From: Candidatus Thermochlorobacteriaceae bacterium
GTDB taxonomy: Bacteria; Bacteroidota; Chlorobiia; Chlorobiales; Thermochlorobacteraceae
Length of the DNA: 64,000 bases
Direction of reading: 5' to 3'
NCBI GenBank assembly: GCA_029263855.1
Contig: JAJUFC010000010.1
Span: forward strand, 1-64,000
The position numbers were made by a program, and so were the translations under genes. The notes under the pieces were generated by a model that worked only from the letters and a program-made list of their open reading frames with translations, was not told the DNA's origin and made no database searches. Of the stretch, positions 34,858 to 42,188 are shown one piece after another (position 1 is the first letter of the stretch; the number at the start of each line of letters is the position of its first letter).

Positions 34858-35105
34858 CTGTTTTGACTGCGTCAAAACTTCCCTTTTTTCAAAGGGGACT
34901 GTTCCACGCCACTATGGCTTTGCAACGCCACCACAGCCCTCTCCGTCCCCTTTCCAAAAGCGGACTGACTTTCGCAACACTATGTTTTTGTGAACCACCA
35001 CAGCCCTCTCCGTCCCCTTTGAGAAAGGGGACGTGCCTCGATAGAGGCACAGGGGTTTAACGCTCGTTCCCAAAAGGGACGTGTCTCGACAGAGACACAG
35101 GGGTT
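34858..35105. repeat. Cluster of duplicated GC-rich blocks with inverted repeats
   Basis: The block CCACCACAGCCCTCTCCGTC occurs at about 34930 and again at about 34996, each followed by a CCCTTT...AAAG(GGG) hairpin. A second block occurs twice: GGGACGTGCCTCGATAGAGG (about 35027) and GGGACGTGTCTCGACAGAGA (about 35078), both followed by CACAGGGGTT; GTGCCTC/GAGGCAC and GTGTCTC/GAGACAC are compensated stems, a sign that the hairpin itself is conserved. TTTTGAC-TGCG-TCAAAA at about 34862 is another inverted repeat. A related hairpin is near 1218-1238. Confidence 0.75.
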
Positions 35106-35131
35106 CTATGCGCGCCAAACGAGACCTGCTC

Positions 35132-35160
35132 GTCATTCCCGCGAAGGCGGGAATCCACGC
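35132..35160. repeat. REP-like palindrome, copy 2 (inverted relative to copy 1)
   Basis: GTCATTCCCGC, 4 bases, GCGGGAATCCACGC. Its complement equals copy 1 at 26665-26696 except for the loop. The central palindrome is ATTCCCGC/GCGGGAAT. Confidence 0.8.
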
Positions 35161-35174
35161 CGCGCAGAAATAAA

Positions 35175-35202
35175 AAAGGCGACTCGTTATGAATCGCCTT
35201 TT
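35175..35202 (-). terminator. Intrinsic terminator of dnaK
   Basis: AAAAGGCGA and TCGCCTTTT form a 9-base stem; on the minus strand it ends in TTTTTTATTTC. It lies 35 bases beyond the dnaK stop. Confidence 0.85.
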
Positions 35203-35236
35203 GTCTTTTCTTGCAGTCTCTTCGCAATCGGCAGGC

Positions 35237-37126
35237 TTACTTGTCGTCGACGACTTCGAAATTGGCATCTTTCACTTCGCCTTCTTTTGTCTTCTTCGAC
35301 GCGCCGTCGCTTGCGCTCGCCGAACCATCTTGTTGCTGATAAAGCCGCGTCGAGACTTCTTGCCACACTTTGGAAAGTTCTTCCATAGCGGGCTTAATTG
35401 TTGCTGCCGAGCCGCTCTTGTGCGCTTCGCGCAGGTTGTTTAGCGCATCGTTGATTTTCTTGCTGTCTTCAGCAGGCAGTTTATCGCCCAAGTCTTTGAG
35501 TTGTCGTTCGGTCGAGAAGATGAGCGCGTCCGCCGAGTTTTTAATATCGATTTCTTCCTTGCGTTTACGGTCTTCTTCGGCGTGCGCTTTGGCGTCTTCG
35601 CGCATTTTTTGGATTTCCGCTTCGGAGAGTTTGCCGCTGGCTTCAATGCGAATTTTTTGCTCTTTGCCTGTGGCTTTGTCTTTTGCGGAAACGCTCAAAA
35701 TGCCGTTGGCATCAATATCGAAAGTAACTTCAATTTGCGGAATGCCGCGCGGTGCTGGCGGAATGCCGTCAAGATTGAAACGACCGAGTGTTTTGTTATC
35801 GACCGCCATTGGTCGCTCACCTTGCAAGACGTGAATTTCAACAGATGGCTGGTTGTCAGAAGCCGTCGAGAATGTTTCGGTCTTGCGGGTCGGCACGGTC
35901 GTATTGGCTTCGATAAGTTTCGTCATTACGCCGCCAAGCGTTTCAATACCGAGCGAAAGCGGTGTAACATCGAGCAAGAGCACATCGGTAATGTCGCCTT
36001 TGAGCACGCCGCCTTGAATTGCCGCACCAACCGCAACCACTTCGTCAGGATTGACGCTCTTGTTCGGCTCTTTTCCGAAAAATTGTTTAACCATTTCTTG
36101 CACTTTCGGAATGCGCGTCGAGCCGCCTACAAGCACGACTTCATCGATGTCGCTCACTTCCAACTTCGCATTTTTCATGGCGCGTTTGCACGGCTCGAGC
36201 ATTCGGTCAAAGAGGTCGGCGCACAAGGCTTCGAACTTGGCGCGCGTGATGTTAATGACGAGGTGCTTTGGTCCGTCTTGCGTCGCCGTGATGAACGGAA
36301 GATTGACTTCGGTATCGGTGCGCGAAGAGAGTTCAATCTTCGCTTTTTCCGCCGCTTCTTTGAGGCGTTGAAGCGCCATTGGGTCTTTGCGCAGGTCGAT
36401 GCCTTCTTGCTTTTTGAACTCGTCAGCAAGGTAATCGATCAAGCGTTGGTCAAAGTCATCGCCGCCAAGGTGCGTGTCGCCGTCAGTCGATCGGACTTCG
36501 AAGACGCCATCGCCGAGTTCCAAAACAGAAATGTCGAAGGTTCCGCCGCCCAAGTCAAAGACCGCGACCTTTTCGTTAGATTTTTTCTTATCCAATCCAT
36601 ATGCGAGTGCCGCCGCCGTCGGCTCGTTCAAAATACGCTTGACATCCAAGCCCGCGATTTTGCCCGCATCTTTGGTCGCTTGGCGTTGTGCATCGTTGAA
36701 ATATGCTGGCACAGTAATCACCGCTTCGGTTACTTTTTCACCGAGAAAATCTTCCGCTGTTTGTTTCATCTTTTGCAGAATGAATGCGGAAATTTCTTGA
36801 GGCGTATATTCTTTGTCAGCAATCCGAACTTTGACGCCGTTGTTTGAGGAAATCACTTCGTAGGGCACCATTTTCATTTCTCCGGTTACTTCCGAAAAAC
36901 TTCGCCCCATGAAGCGTTTGATGGAATAGACCGTGTTTTTCGGATTGGTAATCGCTTGACGCTTTGCTGGCTGACCGACGACACGCTCGCCCGTTTTGGT
37001 GAAACCCACAATCGACGGCGTCGTGCGCGCCCCTTCTGAGTTGGCAATCACAACAGGCTCATTGCCCTGCATGACCGCAACACAGGAGTTTGTTGTGCCT
37101 AAATCAATTCCAATAATTTTACCCAT
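35237..37126 (-). CDS. dnaK: Molecular chaperone DnaK (Hsp70)
   Basis: A 629-residue Hsp70 chaperone that cycles on unfolded proteins with DnaJ and GrpE. The ATPase domain begins [19 protein letters not shown] and shows [46 protein letters not shown] and [13 protein letters not shown]; the substrate domain begins [18 protein letters not shown]; a helical lid and an acidic tail ([15 protein letters not shown]) follow. The ATG at 37126 begins the conserved sequence, so a short in-frame extension upstream is not used. grpE and dnaJ are not next to it. Upstream lies an apparent attenuator (37307-37410) on the same strand, suggesting control of the leader transcript. Confidence 0.98.
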   Translation of the reverse strand: MGKIIGIDLGTTNSCVAVMQGNEPVVIANSEGARTTPSIVGFTKTGERVVGQPAKRQAITNPKNTVYSIKRFMGRSFSEVTGEMKMVPYEVISSNNGVKVRIADKEYTPQEISAFILQKMKQTAEDFLGEKVTEAVITVPAYFNDAQRQATKDAGKIAGLDVKRILNEPTAAALAYGLDKKKSNEKVAVFDLGGGTFDISVLELGDGVFEVRSTDGDTHLGGDDFDQRLIDYLADEFKKQEGIDLRKDPMALQRLKEAAEKAKIELSSRTDTEVNLPFITATQDGPKHLVINITRAKFEALCADLFDRMLEPCKRAMKNAKLEVSDIDEVVLVGGSTRIPKVQEMVKQFFGKEPNKSVNPDEVVAVGAAIQGGVLKGDITDVLLLDVTPLSLGIETLGGVMTKLIEANTTVPTRKTETFSTASDNQPSVEIHVLQGERPMAVDNKTLGRFNLDGIPPAPRGIPQIEVTFDIDANGILSVSAKDKATGKEQKIRIEASGKLSEAEIQKMREDAKAHAEEDRKRKEEIDIKNSADALIFSTERQLKDLGDKLPAEDSKKINDALNNLREAHKSGSAATIKPAMEELSKVWQEVSTRLYQQQDGSASASDGASKKTKEGEVKDANFEVVDDK

Positions 37127-37306
37127 TGTTGTAAGACGGTTTAGTGTGAACAAATAATTTTATAAATGAAACTCTACAAATTGTTTGGAGATTCCAAACC
37201 TTTCGTCAAAACCTTTTAATCAACCTGAATTTTTATCAACCTGAATTTTTGATGCGCTGGTAAGCGTGATTGTCGGAGCTGCGAGGACGGTAACGATGCG
37301 GCAAGC

Positions 37307-37410
37307 AATAAAAAATAAAAAAGACGCTCTCGCAGAAAAATGAACAAAACTGCGAAAGCGCCATTGAAAAAGGAGAATAACTATGAACTGGCTGTGATAA
37401 TGCTTTCGCC
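37307..37410 (-). promoter_or_regulatory. Terminator with competing upstream arm: attenuator of dnaK or 3' end of a small RNA
   Basis: On the minus strand GGCGCTTTCGCAG (37350-37362) and CTGCGAGAGCGTC (37323-37335) form a 13-pair stem (two G-U) with a 14-base loop, followed by TTTTTTATTTTTTATT. Forty bases upstream, GGCGAAAGCA (37401-37410) can instead pair over 8 perfect bases with the first arm (GCGAAAGC/GCTTTCGC), which would break the terminator. hsp20 already has its own terminator, so this one must end a transcript beginning between about 37400 and 37570. Confidence 0.6.
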
Positions 37411-37446
37411 CCTCGTTTTGTTCCCGACTGCATCATTTCAGTTAAT

Positions 37447-37499
37447 AATTTTTACTAAATCTATGATTTCAAGAAGTTTAAATTTCAATTTTTACTAAA
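37447..37499. repeat. Two exact 13-base repeats upstream of the dnaK leader
   Basis: AATTTTTACTAAA occurs at 37447-37459 and 37487-37499, 40 bases apart, nearly four helical turns. It lies where the promoter of the leader or small RNA would be, so it could be a regulator site; AT-richness makes a chance repeat possible. Confidence 0.45.
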
Positions 37500-37569
37500 C
37501 TTCATACTGCGAATTGCGGATAATCGCGTTCGCGAAAGTGCATTTCTCAAAACTTGCAACAGTTTTATT

Positions 37570-37604
37570 CAATAAAGGAAGCCCGAGCACAAGACTCGAG
37601 CTTC
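37570..37604 (-). terminator. Intrinsic terminator of hsp20
   Basis: On the minus strand GAAGCTCGAG (37595-37604) pairs with CTCGGGCTTC (37578-37587, one G-U) and is followed by CTTTATT. It lies 55 bases after the hsp20 stop. Confidence 0.7.
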
Positions 37605-37658
37605 TTTTCCACTTTGCCAAAATACTGCACTTCATTACTCATGGCTACTTCAGCGCAA

Positions 37659-38084
37659 TTACTTCAGCGCAATTTCTTTGACATTCTTCACTGGCTCCAC
37701 TTTGGGAAGCGTCAGGTGCAGCACGCCATCTTCATACTTGGCATCGATGTTATCCTTGTCGATGTTTTCGCCGAGGGTGAAGGCACGCGAGAAGCTGCCA
37801 TAGACGCGCTCAACACGATGATAGTTCTTTTTCTTTTCTTCGGTTTCTTGTCTGCGTTCGCCGCGAATGGTCAGCACATTATCTTCAATGCTCACCTTTA
37901 CATCTTCTTTCTTCAAGCCCGCAAGTTCGGCTTCAATGTAGATATTCTTTTCATCTTCGGCGATATTGACGCGCATTGCGTTTGGATTAAACGCGGTGTT
38001 GAACACAGGCATTGTATCACGGAATACATCATCAAAGACGCGGTCGATAGCGGCAAACGGATTTTGATTGAACTTGACTAACAT
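37659..38084 (-). CDS. Small heat shock protein, Hsp20/alpha-crystallin family
   Basis: A 141-residue chaperone that holds unfolding proteins without ATP. The alpha-crystallin domain (about 40-135) shows VNIAEDEKNIYIEAELAGL, KKEDVKVSIEDNVLTIRGER and the hallmark DGVLHLTLPK; the C-terminal VEPVKNVKEIALK has an I/V-x-I/V-like anchor. A strong Shine-Dalgarno (TAGGAGG) precedes the ATG at 38084. Just upstream is a tandem 17-base duplication (38104-38137) that may be regulatory. It is on the same strand as dnaK but separated by a terminator. Confidence 0.95.
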   Translation of the reverse strand: MLVKFNQNPFAAIDRVFDDVFRDTMPVFNTAFNPNAMRVNIAEDEKNIYIEAELAGLKKEDVKVSIEDNVLTIRGERRQETEEKKKNYHRVERVYGSFSRAFTLGENIDKDNIDAKYEDGVLHLTLPKVEPVKNVKEIALK

Positions 38085-38103
38085 TGTTATTTCCTCCTAT
38101 TTC

Positions 38104-38137
38104 GTTTGATTTAGTTAAAGGTTTGATTTCGTTAAAG
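38104..38137. repeat. Tandem 17-base repeat upstream of hsp20
   Basis: GTTTGATTTAGTTAAAG (38104-38120) is followed directly by GTTTGATTTCGTTAAAG (38121-38137), one base different. It begins 20 bases upstream of the hsp20 ATG, in the probable 5' leader or promoter. Confidence 0.8.
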
Positions 38138-38463
38138 TTACTTTTGAACCTGTTTTCACCTCTTTCAGAATCAACTCCCGTGCCAATGCTCATCTTGCTC
38201 GTTTTAACCTGCCACATTGCTGATGCAAAGAAACTTATTCCGAAACATGTCAGGCTGAAGAAGCAAGTCTATCTTGCTTGTGTCAGAAGGTTCTGAAAAA
38301 TTGTCATTTCAAGATTGAGTATATTAAAACCTCTTTCGCTCGTTATGCGTTAAAGGAAGAAACGATTTTGTTTTCAGGAATAGGTGCGGGGAAACCTTGA
38401 CGGCTTTTTGAAAGCGTTTTTTTTCTGAATTTTATTCCAACTTAAAGTTAAGCGAGGTGATTG
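38138..38463. other. Divergent intergenic region between hsp20 and a lipoprotein gene
   Basis: No gene is seen in these 326 bases. Promoters for both flanking genes should be here. A TTTTTTTCTGAATTTT stretch at about 38418 is AT-rich; no clear TTTG/TAnnTTTG pair was found. Confidence 0.4.
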
Positions 38464-39306
38464 ATGATGCGGATTCAGCATTTCTGTTCAGTGCTTCTGC
38501 TGGCATCTTCGCTCTTGACGATTTCCATGCTGACGGCGGGCTGCTATACGCAGTTTGCCACAACGAACTCGATTGAGCGCATTGCTTCTCCGAGTGAAGT
38601 CGATGTAGAAGAACTCGTTGAGAACGGCGGCAGTGTTACGATTAACAATTATTACGACAGTTACTACGCGCGCTTTATGCGTCCGACGATTTACGGCTTT
38701 GGCGGCGCGTGGGGTTGGTATGACCCATTCTGGGATTATCCACTTTGGTATACGCCCGTCATTGCACCGATTGCGTGGTATGGCTTCGTGCCGATGTATT
38801 ACGGTTGGGGCGGAGGTTGGGGCTGGAATCGCTGGGGAGGATGGAATCCCTATTTCCCGCCGTATTGGGGCGGCAGTGGCGGCGTCGCCTCTACCGAACG
38901 CATCGGAACGCGCCGAATAGGAATCGGTCGCACGCGCGACAAGGGCATGACAAATACCTTGTTCCCGACAAGTTCATCGCTACGCACGGGTGCTTCAAGC
39001 GACGGGGGCGTTGCGCCCTCTAATTCACGCCGACAACGCGAAAGCGCAACAAGCATTGCACCTGCCGATGCAAGCCGCCGTGCCAACACAGGCAGAGCCG
39101 TCGAGCGTAAATCAGATGGAAAATCCAAAGAAAAAGATGGCAGTTACTCTACTCCATCTCGGCGGCAATCGAGCGGCGAACGACGCGCACCATCGTATTC
39201 CGCACCTGCACAACGCGGCTCTTCGCCGTCTTCTGCACCCTCTCGCGGAAGTAGCGGCTCTTCTGGTTCGTCTTCTTCTGGCTCATCAGGGCGACGACAA
39301 CGATAA
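38464..39306 (+). CDS. Lipoprotein with aromatic-glycine centre and Ser-rich tail
   Basis: A 280-residue lipoprotein (signal ending ISMLTAGC). The middle (about 65-140) is extraordinarily rich in Trp, Tyr, Gly and Pro (FGGAWGWYDPFWDYPLWY, YYGWGGGWGWNRWGGWNPYF), and the last 130 residues are a low-complexity Ser/Arg/Gly/Pro tail ending GRRQR. I do not recognise a family; such aromatic-rich lipoproteins are common in Bacteroidota-Chlorobi genomes next to outer membrane proteins. The ATG at 38464 is used (AGGTG lies 6 bases upstream). The next lipoprotein follows after 12 bases and the porin-like gene after that, suggesting an envelope operon. Confidence 0.75.
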   Translation: MMRIQHFCSVLLLASSLLTISMLTAGCYTQFATTNSIERIASPSEVDVEELVENGGSVTINNYYDSYYARFMRPTIYGFGGAWGWYDPFWDYPLWYTPVIAPIAWYGFVPMYYGWGGGWGWNRWGGWNPYFPPYWGGSGGVASTERIGTRRIGIGRTRDKGMTNTLFPTSSSLRTGASSDGGVAPSNSRRQRESATSIAPADASRRANTGRAVERKSDGKSKEKDGSYSTPSRRQSSGERRAPSYSAPAQRGSSPSSAPSRGSSGSSGSSSSGSSGRRQR

Positions 39307-39318
39307 CTCATCAATACA

Positions 39319-39999
39319 ATGAAACACACACTCGTTCTCGGACTTGTTTTTCTTGTGGCAGGCTGTGGCTTTACCAAAATGACTCACCCCGAAGTCGAAG
39401 TCTTAGACCCTGATTCAAAAAAGTTTTTGATGGAGCAAGTTTCTGTGCTTTCCAAGTGTGGCAGTTGTCATGAAAATTTGACCGATAAATACACCGTCTA
39501 TAGCAAAGCCGTCAAAAACAAAACGAGTTTAGATAAAATCAATTTAGTTCGTTCCGATGCGTTCAACGGTGCGGAAATGCGCGGCTACGACAACTACGCC
39601 GAAAGCGAATTTGGGTTTTATTATTTCTACCCTTGGTGGTATGATAATTACATCGTCAGTTCAAGGCTCTACAACAGCACGCCGATTGAGGGCAACGAAG
39701 AAGTTACGGACGAACGTCGCCGTCGTCAGAGTTATCGGCGCGGGTCGGGGCGATTGCGCCTTTCTTCCCCAACAACGCCGACCTCTACTGTCGCCGCGCC
39801 TGCATCGTCTGTTGCACCGAGCGCGCCAACAACTTCCTCTGCAAATCCGAATCGCACAACAAACTCAAACGATGATGACGGCAACAACCGACGCCGCACC
39901 ACCGAAAGCAGTCCAACAACTGAACCAACGCGCCGACAAGGCGATAACCAAACCCCGCCCGCGCAACCCGAAAAGCGCGAAGGCGGACGAAGCCGATAA
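39319..39999 (+). CDS. Lipoprotein with a CXXCH haem-binding motif
   Basis: A 226-residue lipoprotein (signal ending LVFLVAGC, Cys16). In the mature part, KCGSCHEN at about residues 50-57 is a classical CXXCH haem c attachment site, with no other Cys pair. Residues about 140-226 are a disordered Thr/Ser/Pro/Arg tail. If haem is attached it would be a small membrane-tethered mono-haem cytochrome c; methionine residues that might be the second ligand lie before (FLMEQ) and after (EMRGYD) the motif. A chance CXXCH cannot be excluded. It sits between an aromatic-rich lipoprotein and a porin-like gene. Confidence 0.7.
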   Translation: MKHTLVLGLVFLVAGCGFTKMTHPEVEVLDPDSKKFLMEQVSVLSKCGSCHENLTDKYTVYSKAVKNKTSLDKINLVRSDAFNGAEMRGYDNYAESEFGFYYFYPWWYDNYIVSSRLYNSTPIEGNEEVTDERRRRQSYRRGSGRLRLSSPTTPTSTVAAPASSVAPSAPTTSSANPNRTTNSNDDDGNNRRRTTESSPTTEPTRRQGDNQTPPAQPEKREGGRSR

Positions 40000-40062
40000 G
40001 CATACCAGCTTTTCAAACTCTTGACGAAAGAATCTTGACTTTAATCGCATTAATTTTTTGAA

Positions 40063-41529
40063 ATGAGACTCACAAAGTTTTTTCTCCTCTCCACAATCTG
40101 CTTTTTTTCCGTTACGGTGCATGCACAAAACGAACTTGATGCCATTCGCTTTAGCCAGCAAGGAGTTGGCATTGGCGCACGCGCACTCGGCATGGGCGGC
40201 GCATATACGGGCATCGCTAATGATTACAGCGCGATTTTCTACAACCCTGCGGGGCTTGGTCAAATCAAGCGCATGGAGTTCAATCTCGGATTTGACTTCT
40301 ATCAATTCAACAGCGATGCCACTTACCTCAACAGCACGCAAAACGCAACCAATAGCCGCACCGCGATTCAGTCGCTCGGATTTGTGATGCCGTTCCCGAC
40401 TTATCAAGGCAGTTTTGTTTTGGCGTTCGGCTACAACCGTCAAGCCAATTTCACAGGCGGTCAGAACATCAACGTCTTTAACCCATCTCAAAGCATTTTA
40501 GATGGACTTGCGGCGAACTCAAATCCGCGCTTTGATAACAGCGGAAACATCATTTTAAGCGACCTTGCCGCTTACGCTTGGGAGCAATTTCTGCTCAACG
40601 ATTCATCAGGGCTATATCTCAATCCGATTCGCGGCAACGTGTTGCAAAACTCGGAACTCTTGGAAGACGGCGGCAAAAACACGTTCTCGATTGCCACAGC
40701 CATAGAGGTCGCGCCGTCTTTGTTTGTTGGCGGCACGCTCAACATCGTCAGTGGCAGTTACTCTTACTTTCGCACTTACCGCGAGAGCGACGCTCAAAAT
40801 CGCTACGAGAAATTTCAATCGCTGACCCTTGAAGAAACCATTGAAACCGACATCACGGGTTGGAATCTCAAAGCCTCTTTGATGTATGTGCTTGACGACC
40901 ATTTTCGTTTGGGCTTATCCGTTGAAACGCCGACGACTTTAACCTTCAACGAACTTTCCACGCAAACGCTTTCGTCGCGCTTCAAAGTCGCTCCTGCGCC
41001 CAATCAGCCACTTTTTTTCTCGGATAAATTGCCCTCAAACAATTTTGAGTATCGACTTCGAACGCCATTTGTTTTTTCAGGCGGCGTGAGTTTGGAAGAA
41101 CCGAATTTCACCATTTCTGCGCAAGCCATCTTCACCGATTGGACGCAACTTGAATACCGCGCCGATGGCGAGAGTTTCGCCGACCTCAACCGCATTTTCA
41201 AAACCGATTTTCAACAAACCATTGACTACGCCGTTGGCGCGGAGATTCGCTCTGTCTTTTTGCCGATACGCGCTCGCGCTGGATACAATTACCAAATGTC
41301 GCCGCTTAAATTCCGCGATGCCGCAAGAACACAGCCGACGACAAGCGACGACGCACGCAAAACTCTCACCTTCGGCGCAGGACTTCTGCTTCGCAAAACG
41401 CTCAATATCGATGTTGCATATGTTCGCACAACGCAGAGCATTTTCGGAAGCCTTTACGCTGGCTCAGCACAAGTTGGCGAAACGCTCACCATCAACAGCA
41501 TTGTGCTGACTACAAGTTTTCGATTTTAA
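40063..41529 (+). CDS. OmpP1/FadL-like outer membrane protein
   Basis: A 488-residue outer membrane barrel of the OmpP1/FadL/TodX or related PorV-like class. After a signal peptide (ending VHAQ) comes GVGIGARALGMGGAYTGIANDYSAIFYNPAGLGQIKRMEF, the family N-terminal plug-like segment, then a long series of amphipathic beta strands and a terminal aromatic strand (TSFRF). FadL-type proteins take up hydrophobic compounds. The same NPAGL segment occurs in PorV at 1.4 kb, so the two are distant relatives. It follows the two lipoproteins on the same strand, 63 bases away. Confidence 0.8.
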   Translation: MRLTKFFLLSTICFFSVTVHAQNELDAIRFSQQGVGIGARALGMGGAYTGIANDYSAIFYNPAGLGQIKRMEFNLGFDFYQFNSDATYLNSTQNATNSRTAIQSLGFVMPFPTYQGSFVLAFGYNRQANFTGGQNINVFNPSQSILDGLAANSNPRFDNSGNIILSDLAAYAWEQFLLNDSSGLYLNPIRGNVLQNSELLEDGGKNTFSIATAIEVAPSLFVGGTLNIVSGSYSYFRTYRESDAQNRYEKFQSLTLEETIETDITGWNLKASLMYVLDDHFRLGLSVETPTTLTFNELSTQTLSSRFKVAPAPNQPLFFSDKLPSNNFEYRLRTPFVFSGGVSLEEPNFTISAQAIFTDWTQLEYRADGESFADLNRIFKTDFQQTIDYAVGAEIRSVFLPIRARAGYNYQMSPLKFRDAARTQPTTSDDARKTLTFGAGLLLRKTLNIDVAYVRTTQSIFGSLYAGSAQVGETLTINSIVLTTSFRF

Positions 41530-41762
41530 TTATTTATTCAGTCCCCCATCTTCTCCCATTTCTTTCAGCCTAACATTCTGCGTGTTAAAACGGCTTTATC
41601 GTCTGTATTCATCTCATAATTTGGCTTGTGTAGACACGCCTTGCGTCTATATTCATAGTGCAAAAGTAGCCCAAGAAGATGCTGTAAAAGGTGTGCAATG
41701 GTCTTACGGCTGCGGGACAATTCTTTCAAGAATCTTTCTTTAACGAAAGGAGTTTTTAGTCA

Positions 41763-42014
41763 ATGGCACACAAAAGTCAAGTGAAGTGGTTCGACGGCAA
41801 GAAGGGCTATGGATTCATTGTTAATCCGGTGGGTGGCGAAGATATTTTCGTTCACTACTCTGCGATTGCGTCGGAGCGGAAGTATAAAATGCTCGATCAA
41901 GGCGCACCTGTGGAGTTTGAACTTCTTACAACCAACAAAGGGTTGCAAGCGCAAAATGTCAAGCAACTCACACCGTTAAGCGATGAAGCCATACGCTCTT
42001 CGCTCTCGACATAG
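41763..42014 (+). CDS. Cold-shock-domain protein
   Basis: An 83-residue protein with one cold-shock domain: the RNP1 motif KKGYGFIV and RNP2-like DIFVHYSAI are present, after the usual start QVKWFDG. It should bind single-stranded nucleic acid. The C-terminus is about 15 residues longer than CspA. AAAGGAG lies 10 bases before the ATG. The 233-base spacer upstream has no gene and could include a long leader, as is usual for cold-shock genes. A terminator follows. Confidence 0.9.
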   Translation: MAHKSQVKWFDGKKGYGFIVNPVGGEDIFVHYSAIASERKYKMLDQGAPVEFELLTTNKGLQAQNVKQLTPLSDEAIRSSLST

Positions 42015-42069
42015 CATTACGGAATTTCATGCCGTTTGCTCGTAGGGCAATTTTGCAAGACAACTTGTA

Positions 42070-42111
42070 AACAAAGGAGAGGTCGCCTCATCTGCGACCT
42101 TTCTTTGTTTC
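42070..42111 (+). terminator. Intrinsic terminator of the cold-shock gene
   Basis: AGGTCGC (42080-42086) pairs with GCGACCT (42094-42100); an outer AAACAAAG/CTTTGTTT extension lengthens the stem. It lies about 60 bases after the stop. Confidence 0.75.
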
Positions 42112-42118
42112 TATTGTA

Positions 42119-42147
42119 TTGCGTTTTCTCTTGCCGTTGTATCTTCG
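42119..42147 (+). promoter_or_regulatory. Candidate promoter of the rRNA methyltransferase gene
   Basis: TTG (42119-42121), 18 bases, TATCTTCG (42140-42147), close to the TTTG/TAnnTTTG pattern with C in place of T at the seventh position, as seen before several genes here. It lies 41 bases before the ATG. Confidence 0.45.
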
Positions 42148-42188
42148 CCCCATTTATTTGATTTTGGGTTTACTTTCACACATTCACC

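Larger units (their letters stand above)
34837..35236. other. Repeat-rich gap between the MFS gene and dnaK
   Basis: No gene in 400 bases. It contains duplicated blocks, paired inverted repeats, a REP-like palindrome and the dnaK terminator, each listed separately. It lies between convergent genes, so no promoter is expected. Confidence 0.75.
37127..37658. other. Gap between hsp20 and dnaK
   Basis: No coding gene in 532 bases. On the minus strand it holds, in order, the hsp20 terminator (37570-37604), a pair of exact 13-base repeats (37447-37499), and a second intrinsic terminator (37307-37362) with a competing pairing partner (37401-37410), followed by about 180 bases before dnaK. No CIRCE element is present. 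Confidence 0.75.

Noticed and set aside
35501-36847. Long open frame (448 codons) on the plus strand across dnaK
   Set aside because: It is antisense to the certain dnaK gene; the product is Arg/Phe/Asn-rich with no family resemblance, a consequence of dnaK codon use.
37127-37235. HrcA/CIRCE control of dnaK
   Set aside because: No TTAGCACTC/GAGTGCTAA inverted repeat was found upstream of dnaK, hsp20 or clpC.
37371-37395. Tiny plus-strand frame MNWL after a perfect AAAAAGGAG
   Set aside because: The ribosome site is good, but the frame has four codons and lies in the minus-strand terminator/attenuator region; no plus-strand promoter is seen.
41530-41762. Riboswitch ahead of the cold-shock gene
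   Set aside because: The region could be a long leader but no known riboswitch motif or clear alternative hairpins were visible by eye.
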